This document shows positions 33,249-42,335 of a DNA stretch of 43,140 nucleotides, in pieces (within the stretch, counting starts at the first letter, position 1; each line of letters begins with the position of its first letter). The translations under genes were made by a program, and so were the position numbers. The stretch covers positions 1 to 43,140 of the forward strand of contig QBVD01000017.1 in the NCBI GenBank assembly GCA_003058525.1, given 5' to 3'. The notes under the pieces were generated by a model, which searched no databases, had not been told where the DNA came from, and saw only the letters and a list, made by a program, of their open reading frames with translations. This stretch comes from a gamma proteobacterium symbiont of Ctena orbiculata (GTDB lineage Bacteria > Pseudomonadota > Gammaproteobacteria > Chromatiales > Chromatiaceae).

Positions 33249-33632
33249 GTGCTCAAATCCCTGCTTAAGCGTTTCTTGATACTCACCCTTGCACTTAATA
33301 CCGCCCTCATAGGTTTTCCCTCCCTAGTCCTCGCATCGCCAATCAATACCATGACGGTTATTAAAATGGATGAGAGGGTAATGCATACAGAGCGAATCCG
33401 CTCGACGATGACCCGCGACGATGTCCGCAGCACCCTGGTCGGTATGGGCGTCAATCCTGCGGAGGCGGAATTGCGGCTGGATGCACTCACAGACGCTGAG
33501 CTTGTGATGCTTAATCAGCAAATTGATGAACTGCCGGCTGGCGGTAGTGTTCTTGGCGTCCTTGGCGCTGTCCTCATTGTTTTGATTGTATTGGAACTAC
33601 TGGGTGTCACCAACGTTTTCACCAGGCTCTAA
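33249..33632 (+). CDS. PA2779-family small membrane protein
   Basis: This 127-residue protein has a signal peptide or N-terminal helix (residues about 7-29, ending LVLASP). A soluble middle follows (ERIRSTMTRDDVRSTLVGMGVNPAEAELRLDALTDAELVMLNQQIDELPAGG). A C-terminal helix (VLGVLGAVLIVLIVLELLGV) ends the protein. This layout and motif set are those of the PA2779 family. The start is GTG with an excellent AAGGAGG. It is followed by a PA2778-type peptidase, the usual gene pair. Function unknown. Confidence 0.9.
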   Translation: MLKSLLKRFLILTLALNTALIGFPSLVLASPINTMTVIKMDERVMHTERIRSTMTRDDVRSTLVGMGVNPAEAELRLDALTDAELVMLNQQIDELPAGGSVLGVLGAVLIVLIVLELLGVTNVFTRL

Positions 33633-33695
33633 GCGGGTTTACTGAGCAAAGATACAGAGCTGTCCCGCATAGTACGCGTTCTTTGGTGAACTGGC

Positions 33696-34685
33696 ATGGC
33701 ATGGTGTCGTTATCTCGTTGCAGTGCTGTTTTTGCTGTTGGCCGGTTGTGCAAGCCGGCCGCCAATCCTACCGTCCTTGCTCACTACTGAGACAGCAATC
33801 TCGAGATTGGAGATTGAGACCACGCCCTTCCATCCACAAAAGAAGTATCAGTGTGGACCGGCCGCACTTGCCACCCTGCTAGGCCACTCAGGTGTATCGG
33901 TAACAGCCGAATCCCTGGTCCCTCTCGTCTATCTGCCGGATAAAAAGGGCAGCCTGCAGATCGAGATGGTGGCGGCCAGCCGTCGCCTCGGCAGAATCCC
34001 CTATCTAATCGAACCCGACCTGCCCACGCTGATTGGAGAGTTGCAGGCAGGTCGTCCAGTGCTGGTATTGCAGAACCTCGGTCTGCAGCTATGGCCAGTC
34101 TGGCACTATGCGGTGGTAATCGGTTACTCGGCAGAAACGGATGAGATAATCCTGCGATCAGGCATCACCCGGCGGGAGATCCTTTCCACCTATCGATTTC
34201 TAGACACATGGAAACGTGGTGGCCACTGGGCCATGGTGTTGTTGAAACCCGGGGAATTGCCCGCAATGCCCGAAGAATTGCCATACCTTAAATCTGTGGC
34301 GGCCATGGAACGCCTGGCCCCGGTCGACAGTCTGATTTCAGCCTACCGGGCGGCTCTAACCCAATGGCCGGATAGCCCAACAGCACTGTTCGGACTTGCC
34401 GCCGCACTGCATGCCAAAGGTGATTTGACGGCGGCTGAGCAGAGCTATCGGCGTCTGCTGAGCGCAAAACCTGACCATATAGCAGCCCGTAACAACTTGG
34501 CTGAAGTATTGGCTGACCGGGGATGTTATGCAGAAGCACTGTTAGTGATAGAGCGGGCACTGCGCAAAGAACCGGGGGAATTACGTCAACATCTAGTTGA
34601 AACGGGTCGTGAAATAGGGAGAAGAAAAACGAACCACCCGCGCCGACAATCACCATGTGAACGAATAATGATACGGAAGCAATAG
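33696..34685 (+). CDS. PA2778-family C39-like cysteine peptidase lipoprotein with TPRs
   Basis: This is a 329-residue lipoprotein (lipobox LLAGC, Cys18). A bacteriocin-processing C39-like domain follows with YQCGPAALATLLGHSG (catalytic Cys53) and a later WHYAVVIGYSAETDEIILRSG (His near 136). The C-terminal part has TPR units (DSPTALFGLAAALHAKGDLTAAEQSYRRLLSAKPDHIAARNNLAEVLADRG). PA2778-like proteins are always found with PA2779-like ones; the substrate is unknown. The peptidase fold is of the same broad class as the PAAR-effector domain at 5030-6058, but the lipobox, TPRs and partner make this a housekeeping-type protein. Confidence 0.9.
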   Translation: MAWCRYLVAVLFLLLAGCASRPPILPSLLTTETAISRLEIETTPFHPQKKYQCGPAALATLLGHSGVSVTAESLVPLVYLPDKKGSLQIEMVAASRRLGRIPYLIEPDLPTLIGELQAGRPVLVLQNLGLQLWPVWHYAVVIGYSAETDEIILRSGITRREILSTYRFLDTWKRGGHWAMVLLKPGELPAMPEELPYLKSVAAMERLAPVDSLISAYRAALTQWPDSPTALFGLAAALHAKGDLTAAEQSYRRLLSAKPDHIAARNNLAEVLADRGCYAEALLVIERALRKEPGELRQHLVETGREIGRRKTNHPRRQSPCERIMIRKQ

Positions 34686-35337
34686 ACGTTGCCATAAAGA
34701 TATTGGGCGTATTCCCTCCAGGCCACTCATTTATTCGGGTAATGATTTAAAGAAGAGAAGTCCGGCATAAAATACCAAGTAAAACACTATGCGATCATCT
34801 CTTTGGGATAAATTCCTACTTGATGTGTTGGTTGCCTGATCTATCCTTGAACGGTAATATGGCTCTCAATAAGAAGTACAATCATGCCAAACGGATAGAG
34901 TGGCACTATTTTGTGGTTTTTAACCACCAGGATGATGGATCATCATCGGCATTGGGGGAGTCACGTACAGGATAATAATATCCTCTCTGCATCCATTCCA
35001 TGCCTTGGATACTGCGACAGTCTCTCGCTGCTACAGCGGAGATCAGCAATACTGCTCGATAAAATGGAACTATAGGGAGTTTTTGGCATTGCCTGGAAAG
35101 ACAATATCGCTATGGACATCATCCTTTGGCACATCTGACATCCTTCCGCTACCGGTTAATCATGCCATCACGGCTTTTTTGATACTTTATGTATCAGTAA
35201 ATGATGTTGGCTCCGTGAATCGTCGACGGAGTATCAAAAAAACACTTGAACATATTGCTCACGATCAATGATTTAGTTAGTTAATCATGGAAGCATACGC
35301 CGCATGGATATATATGAGCCGACAACAACAACAATAA
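34686..35337. other. Intergenic region of 652 bp
   Basis: No convincing gene is present. An 88-codon frame at 35005-35271 has no family features or usable ribosome-binding site. The region has an AT-rich character. A GTGGTT-TTT-AACCAC hairpin lies at 34913-34927. The nested inverted repeats at 35175-35241 are described separately. A 16-codon frame (35287-35337, beginning MEAYAAWIYM) ends immediately before the GTG start of the permease and might be a leader, though this is weak. Confidence 0.5.
35175..35241. repeat. Nested inverted repeats upstream of permease gene
   Basis: TTTTTTGATACT (35175-35186) is exactly complementary to AGTATCAAAAAA (35230-35241). Inside lies a second pair, CTCCGT (35211-35216) with ACGGAG (35226-35231), and a third small one, GATAC-TTTAT-GTATC (35181-35195). 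The outer and inner pairs overlap by two bases, so they are alternative foldings. It could be a bidirectional terminator, an operator or an element end. Confidence 0.4.
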
Positions 35338-36081
35338 GTGACTGCCGTGATTGAATCTCTCTCCCTGGTCAATCTTATCTTCGCGACAGGTGTCATCTGC
35401 CTGGCGTACCTGGTGCGCGGCATTGCCGGATTCGGATCGGGTCTTATAGCGATACCGCTGCTTGCCTTGATGATGCCGTTGACGATGGCGGTTCCACTCA
35501 TCGTCTTTCTCGATTACATCGCCTCGGCCAGCCACGGCATCAAACACAGGGAGGCTATTCAATGGAGAGAGATCGTCTCCCTGCTGCCCTTTGCGATTGT
35601 CGGTGTATTAACCGCTCTCTTTATCTTCAGGTCTGTGGACATGGAGGCACTGAAGATGGGATTGGGCACCTTTGTACTGTTGTTTGCCGTCTATTCACTG
35701 TTTTCCTTTTCCCGCAATACGCTTGTCTCGTCGCTATGGTCGGTCCCCGCGGGTAGTATGGGCGGAATGATCGGTACCCTATATGGTACCGGCGGTCCCT
35801 TCTATGTCTTGTACTTGAAATTCCGTAAGATAGAAAAGACCCAGTTTAGAGCAACCTTTGCGACCATATTCCTGCTCGATGGGGCCGGGCGTATCGCGGG
35901 TTATGTCTTTTCGGGTTTTTTCAGTTTGGATCTGATGCTGATGATGGCTGTGGCTATCCCACTAATGGTCATCGGGATGTTTATCGGTGGTCATATCCAT
36001 ACCAATATGTCACAGCAAACCTTTCAGCGCGCCATCAGCATGCTGTTGGTCTTCAGCGGATTGGCCCTGTTATTGAAGTAG
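35338..36081 (+). CDS. TauE/SafE-family membrane permease
   Basis: This 247-residue protein is almost entirely hydrophobic, with about eight predicted helices. The family motif appears twice: RGIAGFGSGLIAIPLLALMMPL in the first half and GGMIGTLYGTGGPFYVLYLKF in the second. The TauE/SafE (DUF81) family includes sulfite, sulfoacetate and other organosulfur anion exporters; the substrate here is unknown. The start is a GTG with no clear ribosome-binding site; a second GTG three codons later is possible. It converges with the FAH-family gene, leaving only 13 bp between stops. Confidence 0.9.
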   Translation: MTAVIESLSLVNLIFATGVICLAYLVRGIAGFGSGLIAIPLLALMMPLTMAVPLIVFLDYIASASHGIKHREAIQWREIVSLLPFAIVGVLTALFIFRSVDMEALKMGLGTFVLLFAVYSLFSFSRNTLVSSLWSVPAGSMGGMIGTLYGTGGPFYVLYLKFRKIEKTQFRATFATIFLLDGAGRIAGYVFSGFFSLDLMLMMAVAIPLMVIGMFIGGHIHTNMSQQTFQRAISMLLVFSGLALLLK

Positions 36082-36094
36082 CCTTCAGATCACA

Positions 36095-36862
36095 CTAGCA
36101 AAAACTATTCACCAAGGTCCCTATACCGTCAATCTGGACCTCAACGGTACAGCCCTGCTGCATTGGCCCGGCGCCAATGGAGGTACCGCAAGCTATGATA
36201 TCTCCCGGACGGAGCGTCATATCATGGGACAGGCGACTGACAATCTGATGAGGCAGATAAAACATATCCGTAACCGGATAGTTCTGTAGCTCAACCCCGT
36301 CCACCAATGTCCTGACCGTCAACTTTGTCGCATCCAGGCCGGTTGAAATAACCGGACCGACAGCGCTGAAGGTGTCGAAGCTCTTTGCCCTCGTCCAATG
36401 GACAAACAAGGGATCCTCCCTCAACAGGCCACGGGCAGTAACATCGTTGACACATGTATAGCCGAATACATAATCCCCGGCTTCATCCTCGCTGACATTA
36501 CTGCAGTGCCTGCCGATGACGATGCCGAGTTCGCCCTCGTACACCACTGGTCCGTCATAGGTCTCGGGTCGCCTTATTGTCCCCCCAGTGGGAAGAAAAG
36601 AGGTGCTCGCCTTCATGAAATAGAGTGGATGATCGGGCCTCGACCAACCCTCTTTCGCCGCCCTGGAATGAAAATTGTTCCACAACGCGATCATTGTCGT
36701 CGGTTGACAGGGGGTCAGCAGCTTGACCGCATCCAATGGCAACGTCTCCCCGGTTGCCGCCGCTCCGTTGTACATGTTTCCCTCAAAAGGGGTTACCCGG
36801 CTGTCACTCAAGGTACCAAAGCCTTGAGTTCCCTGATATTCAAATCGAACCCACTGTTCCAT
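36095..36862 (-). CDS. Fumarylacetoacetate hydrolase family protein
   Basis: This 255-residue protein contains the FAH fold signature: NFHSRAAKEGWSRPDHPLYFMKASTSFLPTGGTI, then VVYEGELGIVIGR with metal ligands Glu109 and Glu111, FGYTCVNDVTAR with Asp140, and ARSFDTF-like AKSFDTFSAVGPVI. These enzymes are hydrolases, decarboxylases or isomerases acting on acylpyruvate-type substrates in aromatic or other catabolism. The specific reaction cannot be told. GAGGAGA lies nine bases upstream. No neighbouring catabolic gene gives further context. Confidence 0.93.
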   Translation of the reverse strand: MEQWVRFEYQGTQGFGTLSDSRVTPFEGNMYNGAAATGETLPLDAVKLLTPCQPTTMIALWNNFHSRAAKEGWSRPDHPLYFMKASTSFLPTGGTIRRPETYDGPVVYEGELGIVIGRHCSNVSEDEAGDYVFGYTCVNDVTARGLLREDPLFVHWTRAKSFDTFSAVGPVISTGLDATKLTVRTLVDGVELQNYPVTDMFYLPHQIVSRLSHDMTLRPGDIIACGTSIGAGPMQQGCTVEVQIDGIGTLVNSFC

Positions 36863-37083
36863 CCCAAAATATCTCCTCTAATTCCCAATTGATGAATCTT
36901 ATTCCTCTATTGCCCTCAATTAAAGTCCTTTGGCTCAAGAACGGATTCCCGATGCCACTAATAAGTTTGATAGTTAATGGATTCAATCAGAGGAACCCAA
37001 GATTGTTACAGGCAGGATCCCTTCAAACAGTAACTGCGACTTCAAAAAAACCAACCAGGAATCCAGTTCCTTCATCCGATAAC

Positions 37084-37311
37084 ATGATTATTCATATCTT
37101 CAGACTATTCATGACCAGCTTCACCATCGCCCTCCTCTATTCACCATTAATGGCCTACGCCTTCTACCTATGGCACAACCACACAGGTTCCGCCAACCTG
37201 GTCGTGCTGCATTGGTATGAACTGCTGCTGCTCCTTGCGCTCGTTCTGCTGCCACTTGGGGCAATGAAACTGCTTAAAATCAGCTGGACTGTCCGGGATA
37301 TACCTGGCTGA
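37084..37311 (+). CDS. Possible small two-helix membrane protein
   Basis: This 75-residue frame encodes two hydrophobic helices (about residues 7-28 and 43-62) separated by WHNHTGSANLVVLHW. The longer frame reaches back over the antisense FAH gene and is not credible, so only the part from 37084 is considered. There is no obvious ribosome-binding site and no recognised family. The hydrophobic layout is the only support. Confidence 0.35.
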   Translation: MIIHIFRLFMTSFTIALLYSPLMAYAFYLWHNHTGSANLVVLHWYELLLLLALVLLPLGAMKLLKISWTVRDIPG

Positions 37312-37364
37312 GTATTTGGATTGCATTTCACATATTGATTTATTTTAGATCCCGTATTTCGCTA

Positions 37365-38288
37365 TCACATAGATTTGATACTTCGCAACCTCAAGCTGCT
37401 CTTTTTGTCATCAGGATCGAACTTGAGCGCATACTCCCAATACTTAATCGCATCTCCGGGTTCTTCACGAGAACTCCTCACACCCTTGATGTATAACGCC
37501 TTGCCATACGTCTTACGCTGCTGCTGAATTTTCTTAAGCCTTTTGGCATCACCATTGAAGGCGAGCTCAGCCTGTTTGAGATAGCTCAGGGCGTCATTAT
37601 ATTTTTCTGCTTCGAATGCGTTGTTTGCATGCTTTAGAAGAGTCTTTGAGAGCAGATCACGCACCTCTTTATCCTTGGGGAATCTATTCAAGTGCGTCTC
37701 GATCTCTATGATATATTCTGCGGGATTTGCTTGTTTATCTTCTGCCTGCAATATCTCTTGGCGTGAATAGATGTATGCCTCCTCCTCGAACCCTTTAGCG
37801 AGCCTCGACCTTTTCGTTCTGTTGTTGTAGTTGCGGTTTGAAACTGCAACCTTCTTTTTCATCGACGCCTTGGATGCCCTTTCATCAAGTTTGCGCATGG
37901 CTGCAAGCGCTTGTTTGTGTTTCGGGTTCAGACCAAGTACCTCGAGATAGTACCGCCTGGCCTTGTTCAGCTTGCCTTGGCGAACCGCTCGCTTGCCCTG
38001 ACTCATCTTTTTTTTACTTTGCGCAGCGATCTTCGCTTCAACCCGTTTAATCGCGGCGTTGATCTTCGTATCCCGCGCCGACACGGTTCTCGCCACCTTG
38101 AGATCGAACAGCGCACTTTGCAGATCGCCTTTACTTTCATGCGCTTCAGCGGCATTCAGCCAGATGGCGGGGTTATCGTAGTTACCCGATTTCACGCCCT
38201 TGCCTGAGGGAGAAGATGAGCAGCCGCTATGCAACAAGAGACAAACCGAGAGTAACAGGCTGGATAACAGTGTTGATGATTGCATCAT
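37365..38288 (-). CDS. TPR-type lipoprotein
   Basis: This 307-residue protein has a signal peptide with a lipobox-like LHSGC. A basic, helical-repeat body follows with TPR-like units: NPAIWLNAAEAHESKGDLQSALFDLKVARTVS, GKLNKARRYYLEVLGLNPKHKQALAAM, EKYNDALSYLKQAELAF, then EPGDAIKYWEYALKFDPDD. It starts inside the stop region of the deacetylase gene (ATGA overlap), so the two are translated together. The composition is rich in Lys and Ala. It is probably an outer-membrane scaffold in the same pathway as the kinase and deacetylase genes upstream; the function is not known. Confidence 0.85.
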   Translation of the reverse strand: MMQSSTLLSSLLLSVCLLLHSGCSSSPSGKGVKSGNYDNPAIWLNAAEAHESKGDLQSALFDLKVARTVSARDTKINAAIKRVEAKIAAQSKKKMSQGKRAVRQGKLNKARRYYLEVLGLNPKHKQALAAMRKLDERASKASMKKKVAVSNRNYNNRTKRSRLAKGFEEEAYIYSRQEILQAEDKQANPAEYIIEIETHLNRFPKDKEVRDLLSKTLLKHANNAFEAEKYNDALSYLKQAELAFNGDAKRLKKIQQQRKTYGKALYIKGVRSSREEPGDAIKYWEYALKFDPDDKKSSLRLRSIKSM

Positions 38289-39274
38289 TGACGAAAGGCC
38301 TTGAAGGTCACCAGGCTCTTCTTGAAGGCCTGCATATCCCTGTCGCCGAATATCATGGTGCGGTGAAGCAGATAGGGATAGGTAAAGGCCGCGTTGGGTT
38401 GACGCTGAACGGTCAATCCCAACTGCATGCCGTTCGCTTGCAGTTCTTCGATCACCAGGTCGTTGCTGTCGCCGAAAGGGTAGGCATAAAAACGCGGTCT
38501 TTCCCCCAGGTATTTGGTCAATCTATCATTGGGGACAGAGATCTCTTGGCGTACCCGGCGTTGATACTTGCTACGGCTCTCTCCGGCCTGCCGTACAGTC
38601 AGATTGCTATGGGTCTTTGAATGGGGCTGGATGCTGATCAACCCGCTCTTCTTCATCGCGGTAAGTTCCGATGTCTTCAGGCCGCCATTGTTCATGTAGT
38701 CGCTGTAGACGAATACAGTCGCAGGATAACCGTACTCCTTGAGGATCGGGAATGCCTCTTTATAGATAGAACGGTGTCCATCATCGATGGTCAGTACGAC
38801 TGCGCGTTTTGGCAATTGCCGCTCACCCTTGAGAAATCCCAGCAGATCCTTCAATGGTATCACCCGGTAGTCTTTGTTCTTCAGATATTCCATCTGCTCC
38901 CTGAACTGCTTCGGCGTAACCTCCATTCGGTCGCTACGCTGACCGAAACGGTGATAACAGAGGATGGGTACAGTCTGGTATCCGCTATATTCAATCCCGG
39001 TTGGATTCGCCGTCCGCAACGGAATCACGATTTCCCGGCCCGCCTTTATCGGAGTGGCTTGATTGGCATCCTCGATCACCCAATAGCGTTTTTCATCACC
39101 GAGATAACGCCTTGCCAAACTACGCGCATCTTCATCTCCGACATGCAGTACGATGAAATCCCTGTCTTTGGCGATAATCTGGCTGGATGTGGAGCGAAGT
39201 ATGGGAGAGGAACAACCGGCAACCATCAATGCACAGATAATCAGTGGTGTAAATCTCATCAGCATAATTCGCAT
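38285..39274 (-). CDS. Polysaccharide-deacetylase-domain lipoprotein with LysM-like N-terminal part
   Basis: This protein is 329 residues from the ATG at 39274, which has GAGGT nine bases upstream; a longer in-frame start is rejected. It has a lipobox MVAGC (Cys21). A LysM-like segment follows at about 40-86 (FIVLHVGDEDARSLARRYLGD, IKAGREIVIPL). A NodB-type deacetylase domain comes next, with TIDDGH at 162-167 (metal-binding Asp pair), HSKTHSNL with its histidines, and YAYPFGD. It likely acts on a cell-envelope or extracellular polysaccharide. It is encoded between the kinase and TPR lipoprotein genes in one operon. The substrate (peptidoglycan, poly-GlcNAc or other) is not determined. Confidence 0.88.
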   Translation of the reverse strand: MRIMLMRFTPLIICALMVAGCSSPILRSTSSQIIAKDRDFIVLHVGDEDARSLARRYLGDEKRYWVIEDANQATPIKAGREIVIPLRTANPTGIEYSGYQTVPILCYHRFGQRSDRMEVTPKQFREQMEYLKNKDYRVIPLKDLLGFLKGERQLPKRAVVLTIDDGHRSIYKEAFPILKEYGYPATVFVYSDYMNNGGLKTSELTAMKKSGLISIQPHSKTHSNLTVRQAGESRSKYQRRVRQEISVPNDRLTKYLGERPRFYAYPFGDSNDLVIEELQANGMQLGLTVQRQPNAAFTYPYLLHRTMIFGDRDMQAFKKSLVTFKAFRQ

Positions 39275-39385
39275 TGAAAAGTACCTCGGTGTTTGCAGTT
39301 CGATACCTCCTGTAGTGACCACTTCCAAGTTCCCCACACTGCCTGACAGGTATGATGAGCCGATATGAGAGACGCCTATAGTCAG

Positions 39386-41161
39386 TTATTTTTTATGCTT
39401 GGGCGGCATAATTCTGGTGGCATCATCGAATTCCTGATCCGATGTGGCAAGCGCCTGCTCCTCCTGTGCGGGCGACTCTTCTCCTACAGGCTCATGAACA
39501 ATGTTCGTGGTGTCATCGCCTTCTTCAAGAATTTGCGTGGCACTCTGTTGCTGCTGAGACTGATACTCTTCGCGTTGCTTAAGCAGCGTGTCCGCCATTC
39601 TGTTGTACTCGGAAAAGAGCAATCCCAATTCATCGTTTCGCTCTTTATTGATCCGATATCCCAAATTTCCATGATGCACATGAGCGATGGCACGTCTTAG
39701 AATCCTTATCGGAACGGTAATACCCGTAGCCAGCAGATAGGCGACGATGACAACGGTCAGCACGACCGCTACCAGAAGTGCCAGCATGGTGTAGAACGTA
39801 AGATCTGCGGCAGCCAGCAATGGTGTCTGAGACAAGCCAAGCTGTACCTTGCCGATTTGCTTGTTTTGAAAAACCAGCGGCGCCTGAAAATCAAATACCA
39901 TCTCATCATTCAACTCCCTCTCGGAAATCGTGATACCGTCGTCTTCACGCAACATTTCCAGGGATTCGGGAGCTTGCAGTTTCCTGCCCACCTCTTCAAC
40001 AGAAGTACTGGCACGCAGAATCTTTTTATGATCGAGAATTCTCAGGTAGCTGATCTGTTGTCGCTGTTTGATTTCATGCACGAATGTTTCCAGGGCGACC
40101 CAATCCTGGATCAGCACAGCCTCGGCGCTCTCCACTGCGATAAATTCCGCCAAAGACCCACCTGAGTCGAGGGCCAGTTCGATCATCGCATCCACTTGTT
40201 TTTGATACACAAGATAGGAGCCCAGGATCATTGCGATCGAAACCACTGCCGCCATCACTGCGGTCCACTTGATTCGCAACGGCAGGATCTTTGTTTCATT
40301 GATATGTTGCTGCTTTTCATCGATCTCATGTACCACACTGCGCAGTTCCGTGGCGAGTTCCTTACCTGTTTGAAAACGCAGTTCAGGTTTCTTGTTAAGC
40401 AGTTTATCGACGATTTTTATAAGGCTTTGCGGAATCTCCCCGGTCTTGTCCTCGATCGGCGGAGGATCCTCCTGCACGATCTTCATCAGTAGAGAAGTCA
40501 GGGTCTCGGAGACAAAAGGTTTCTCCCCTGTTATGAGCTGATAGAGAATGACACCGAGCGAAAAAAGATCGGAACGTCCATCTACCGGAAACCCTTCGAC
40601 CTGTTCGGGTGACATGTATTGCGGAGTGCCCAGTACCGCCCCCATCCGGGTGCGGTGCTCCTTGTTGGGGGAGTCCACATGAGCAATGCCGAAATCGGTA
40701 ATGCGAATCGTATGGCCATCGTCCGGGGAGATGATGTTTCCCGGTTTCACATCCCGATGCACGATGCCGCGATTATGTGAGTAATCCAGGGCCTCCGCCA
40801 ATTGAATGCCATACACCACCGCCTCTCTGACGGCAATCGGGGTGTTGGAGTCCATCATCTGTTCGAGGGTCCGGCCCTCAAGGAACTCCATCGCGATATA
40901 GGGCCCCTGTTCGACCTCACCAACGTCGAAAATGGTGACGATATTGGGGTGGGTGAGCTTCCCTGCCGCCTTGGCCTCCTGCAGGAAGCGATATCGGTAT
41001 TCCGGGTCTGCCGCAACCTCCCCGCGCAGGAGTTTGATCGCCAGCGTACGATTGATCTCCGGGTCGAATGCCTTGTAGACAATCGACATCGCCCCCTCAC
41101 CGATCTCCTCAATCAGGTTGAATCTTCCGATCGTGTCAGGCATAGGCTTTTGCTTGTCCAA
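39386..41161 (-). CDS. ppkA: Membrane Ser/Thr protein kinase with HAMP domain (PpkA-type)
   Basis: This 591-residue protein has a complete Hanks kinase domain: GEGAMSIV (21-28), Lys43, HRDVKPGN with HRD at 135-137, DFG at 156-158 and GTPQYMSPEQ. A first membrane helix lies near 295-318. An extracytoplasmic sensor-like segment follows, then a second helix near 450-478, a HAMP-like linker (TVPIRILRRAIAHVHHGNLGYRI) and an acidic, Gln-rich tail. The start is TTG, chosen because AAGGAG lies seven bases upstream. With pppA and tagH present in the window it is the likely T6SS licensing kinase; that link is inference because it is 8 kb from the operon. It lacks the vWA domain of P. aeruginosa PpkA. 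Confidence 0.85.
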   Translation of the reverse strand: MDKQKPMPDTIGRFNLIEEIGEGAMSIVYKAFDPEINRTLAIKLLRGEVAADPEYRYRFLQEAKAAGKLTHPNIVTIFDVGEVEQGPYIAMEFLEGRTLEQMMDSNTPIAVREAVVYGIQLAEALDYSHNRGIVHRDVKPGNIISPDDGHTIRITDFGIAHVDSPNKEHRTRMGAVLGTPQYMSPEQVEGFPVDGRSDLFSLGVILYQLITGEKPFVSETLTSLLMKIVQEDPPPIEDKTGEIPQSLIKIVDKLLNKKPELRFQTGKELATELRSVVHEIDEKQQHINETKILPLRIKWTAVMAAVVSIAMILGSYLVYQKQVDAMIELALDSGGSLAEFIAVESAEAVLIQDWVALETFVHEIKQRQQISYLRILDHKKILRASTSVEEVGRKLQAPESLEMLREDDGITISERELNDEMVFDFQAPLVFQNKQIGKVQLGLSQTPLLAAADLTFYTMLALLVAVVLTVVIVAYLLATGITVPIRILRRAIAHVHHGNLGYRINKERNDELGLLFSEYNRMADTLLKQREEYQSQQQQSATQILEEGDDTTNIVHEPVGEESPAQEEQALATSDQEFDDATRIMPPKHKK

Positions 41162-41389
41162 ACCCCCACTCCTTCATTACCGCATTATCCGGGATAAGCA
41201 GCCGCACTCCAGGCATGCATATTCTTATGTCTCGTCTATGCTTTCCCTGATAGAGTGTAGCAAATGGTGATCAATTAAAAAAAATCATATTGACGCCTGC
41301 TCCTTGTTTGGATTAGCGTTCCATGGAAGCGGGGACGATAATCCCAATCAGACGGATGACCTGGACTCATAATAAAAGCGGGCTAGCAG

Positions 41390-42181
41390 ATGAACGAAAC
41401 CTTCGATATCCCAAGAATCCTTGAATTGCGCAAGTTGACAAGATCTATATCGGAAAAGATCGAAACCGATCTGAATGGCTACTTGTCAACCCTGGGACCG
41501 CTCTTTTCGTCGGCGCCGATCCTCGGTGAATATATCCGGGGAGGTTCCAAAGCGCCTGTTAAGGGTGCGGAAATGGCTTTTCGCGACCTGAAAAGCCGCT
41601 ATCAGGCGATTGCCGGCCAAATACCGTTTTCCCTGCAGACCGAGCTATCCCCGCCCCTGGATATCTTTGCGGCCACACCTGCCCTGACTGCGGTCGAGTA
41701 TCCCTATACAGCGACTGCGGAGAATAAATCAGCCTCACTTACCGTGACCTCTCCCTTGAAATGGGTCCTCTCTTATCCCGATCTGAATCCTAAAAGGTTA
41801 CTTGAATTACTGCAGGGGAACCGCAACCAGCTGGAGGACGAGCTGTCCCATGCCCTGCTGCAGTGCCTGACCCTGAACCTGGTGTTGGAGAAACGCCCGG
41901 GACTCGTGAATATACTCCAAGGCCTGCGTTTCACTATCGACACCTCTCACCATGACGGGTTGGGAGAACTGCCGGTAATCATCATCTCCTGTCCCCTGAG
42001 AACCCTCCTGCCATCTGACGACATCATCATTCAGAATACGGAGATATCAGGTATTCCATCTTTTGAAGAGATCATCAATATCGAGGATATCAGAGAGCTG
42101 TCTGACCCCTTGCAACAAAGCATTCTCTCAATCACGAAAGAGATCTCACCCACAGTTTACCAAGAGATTGCATCCCATTGA
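41390..42181 (+). CDS. Conserved-looking hypothetical protein
   Basis: This 263-residue soluble protein has no signal peptide or membrane helix. I recognise no family. Visible features are an N-terminal helical part (ILELRKLTRSISEKIETDLNG), a GPLFSSAPILGEYIRGGSK segment and alternating beta-type stretches in the middle. A run LQGNRNQLEDELSHALLQCLTLNLVLEKRPGLVNILQGL looks helical, and a C-terminal part with strand-like VIIISCPLRTLLP follows. It is divergent from the kinase gene, with 228 bp between the starts. Codon use resembles the neighbours. It could be a T6SS-associated factor or independent; there is no evidence to choose. Confidence 0.75.
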   Translation: MNETFDIPRILELRKLTRSISEKIETDLNGYLSTLGPLFSSAPILGEYIRGGSKAPVKGAEMAFRDLKSRYQAIAGQIPFSLQTELSPPLDIFAATPALTAVEYPYTATAENKSASLTVTSPLKWVLSYPDLNPKRLLELLQGNRNQLEDELSHALLQCLTLNLVLEKRPGLVNILQGLRFTIDTSHHDGLGELPVIIISCPLRTLLPSDDIIIQNTEISGIPSFEEIINIEDIRELSDPLQQSILSITKEISPTVYQEIASH

Positions 42182-42335
42182 GCGGTCCGGCACGGGATTG
42201 ATCCGTGGACTGCCACTGGGGCAAAAGCTGGGCAAGTAACTTTATCAATTGGGGGGTTTTTCCCTTCCGCTGATATCAATACAATTCCTATGTTTGAACA
42301 CACGTAATTTCCTCCCGATAAAACAGGATAGAAAC

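Noticed and set aside
34898-34920. TGGCAC-like box considered as a sigma-54 promoter
   Set aside because: The -12 part is TGTG rather than TTGC, and no gene starts at a suitable distance.
35005-35271. 88-codon ORF in the 650-bp gap
   Set aside because: There is no family signal and no ribosome-binding site, and its end runs through the inverted repeats.
36736-37083. Long frame antisense to the FAH-family gene
   Set aside because: Composition is unlike a protein and it overlaps a well-supported enzyme gene. Only the 3' part from 37084 is kept as a possible small membrane protein.
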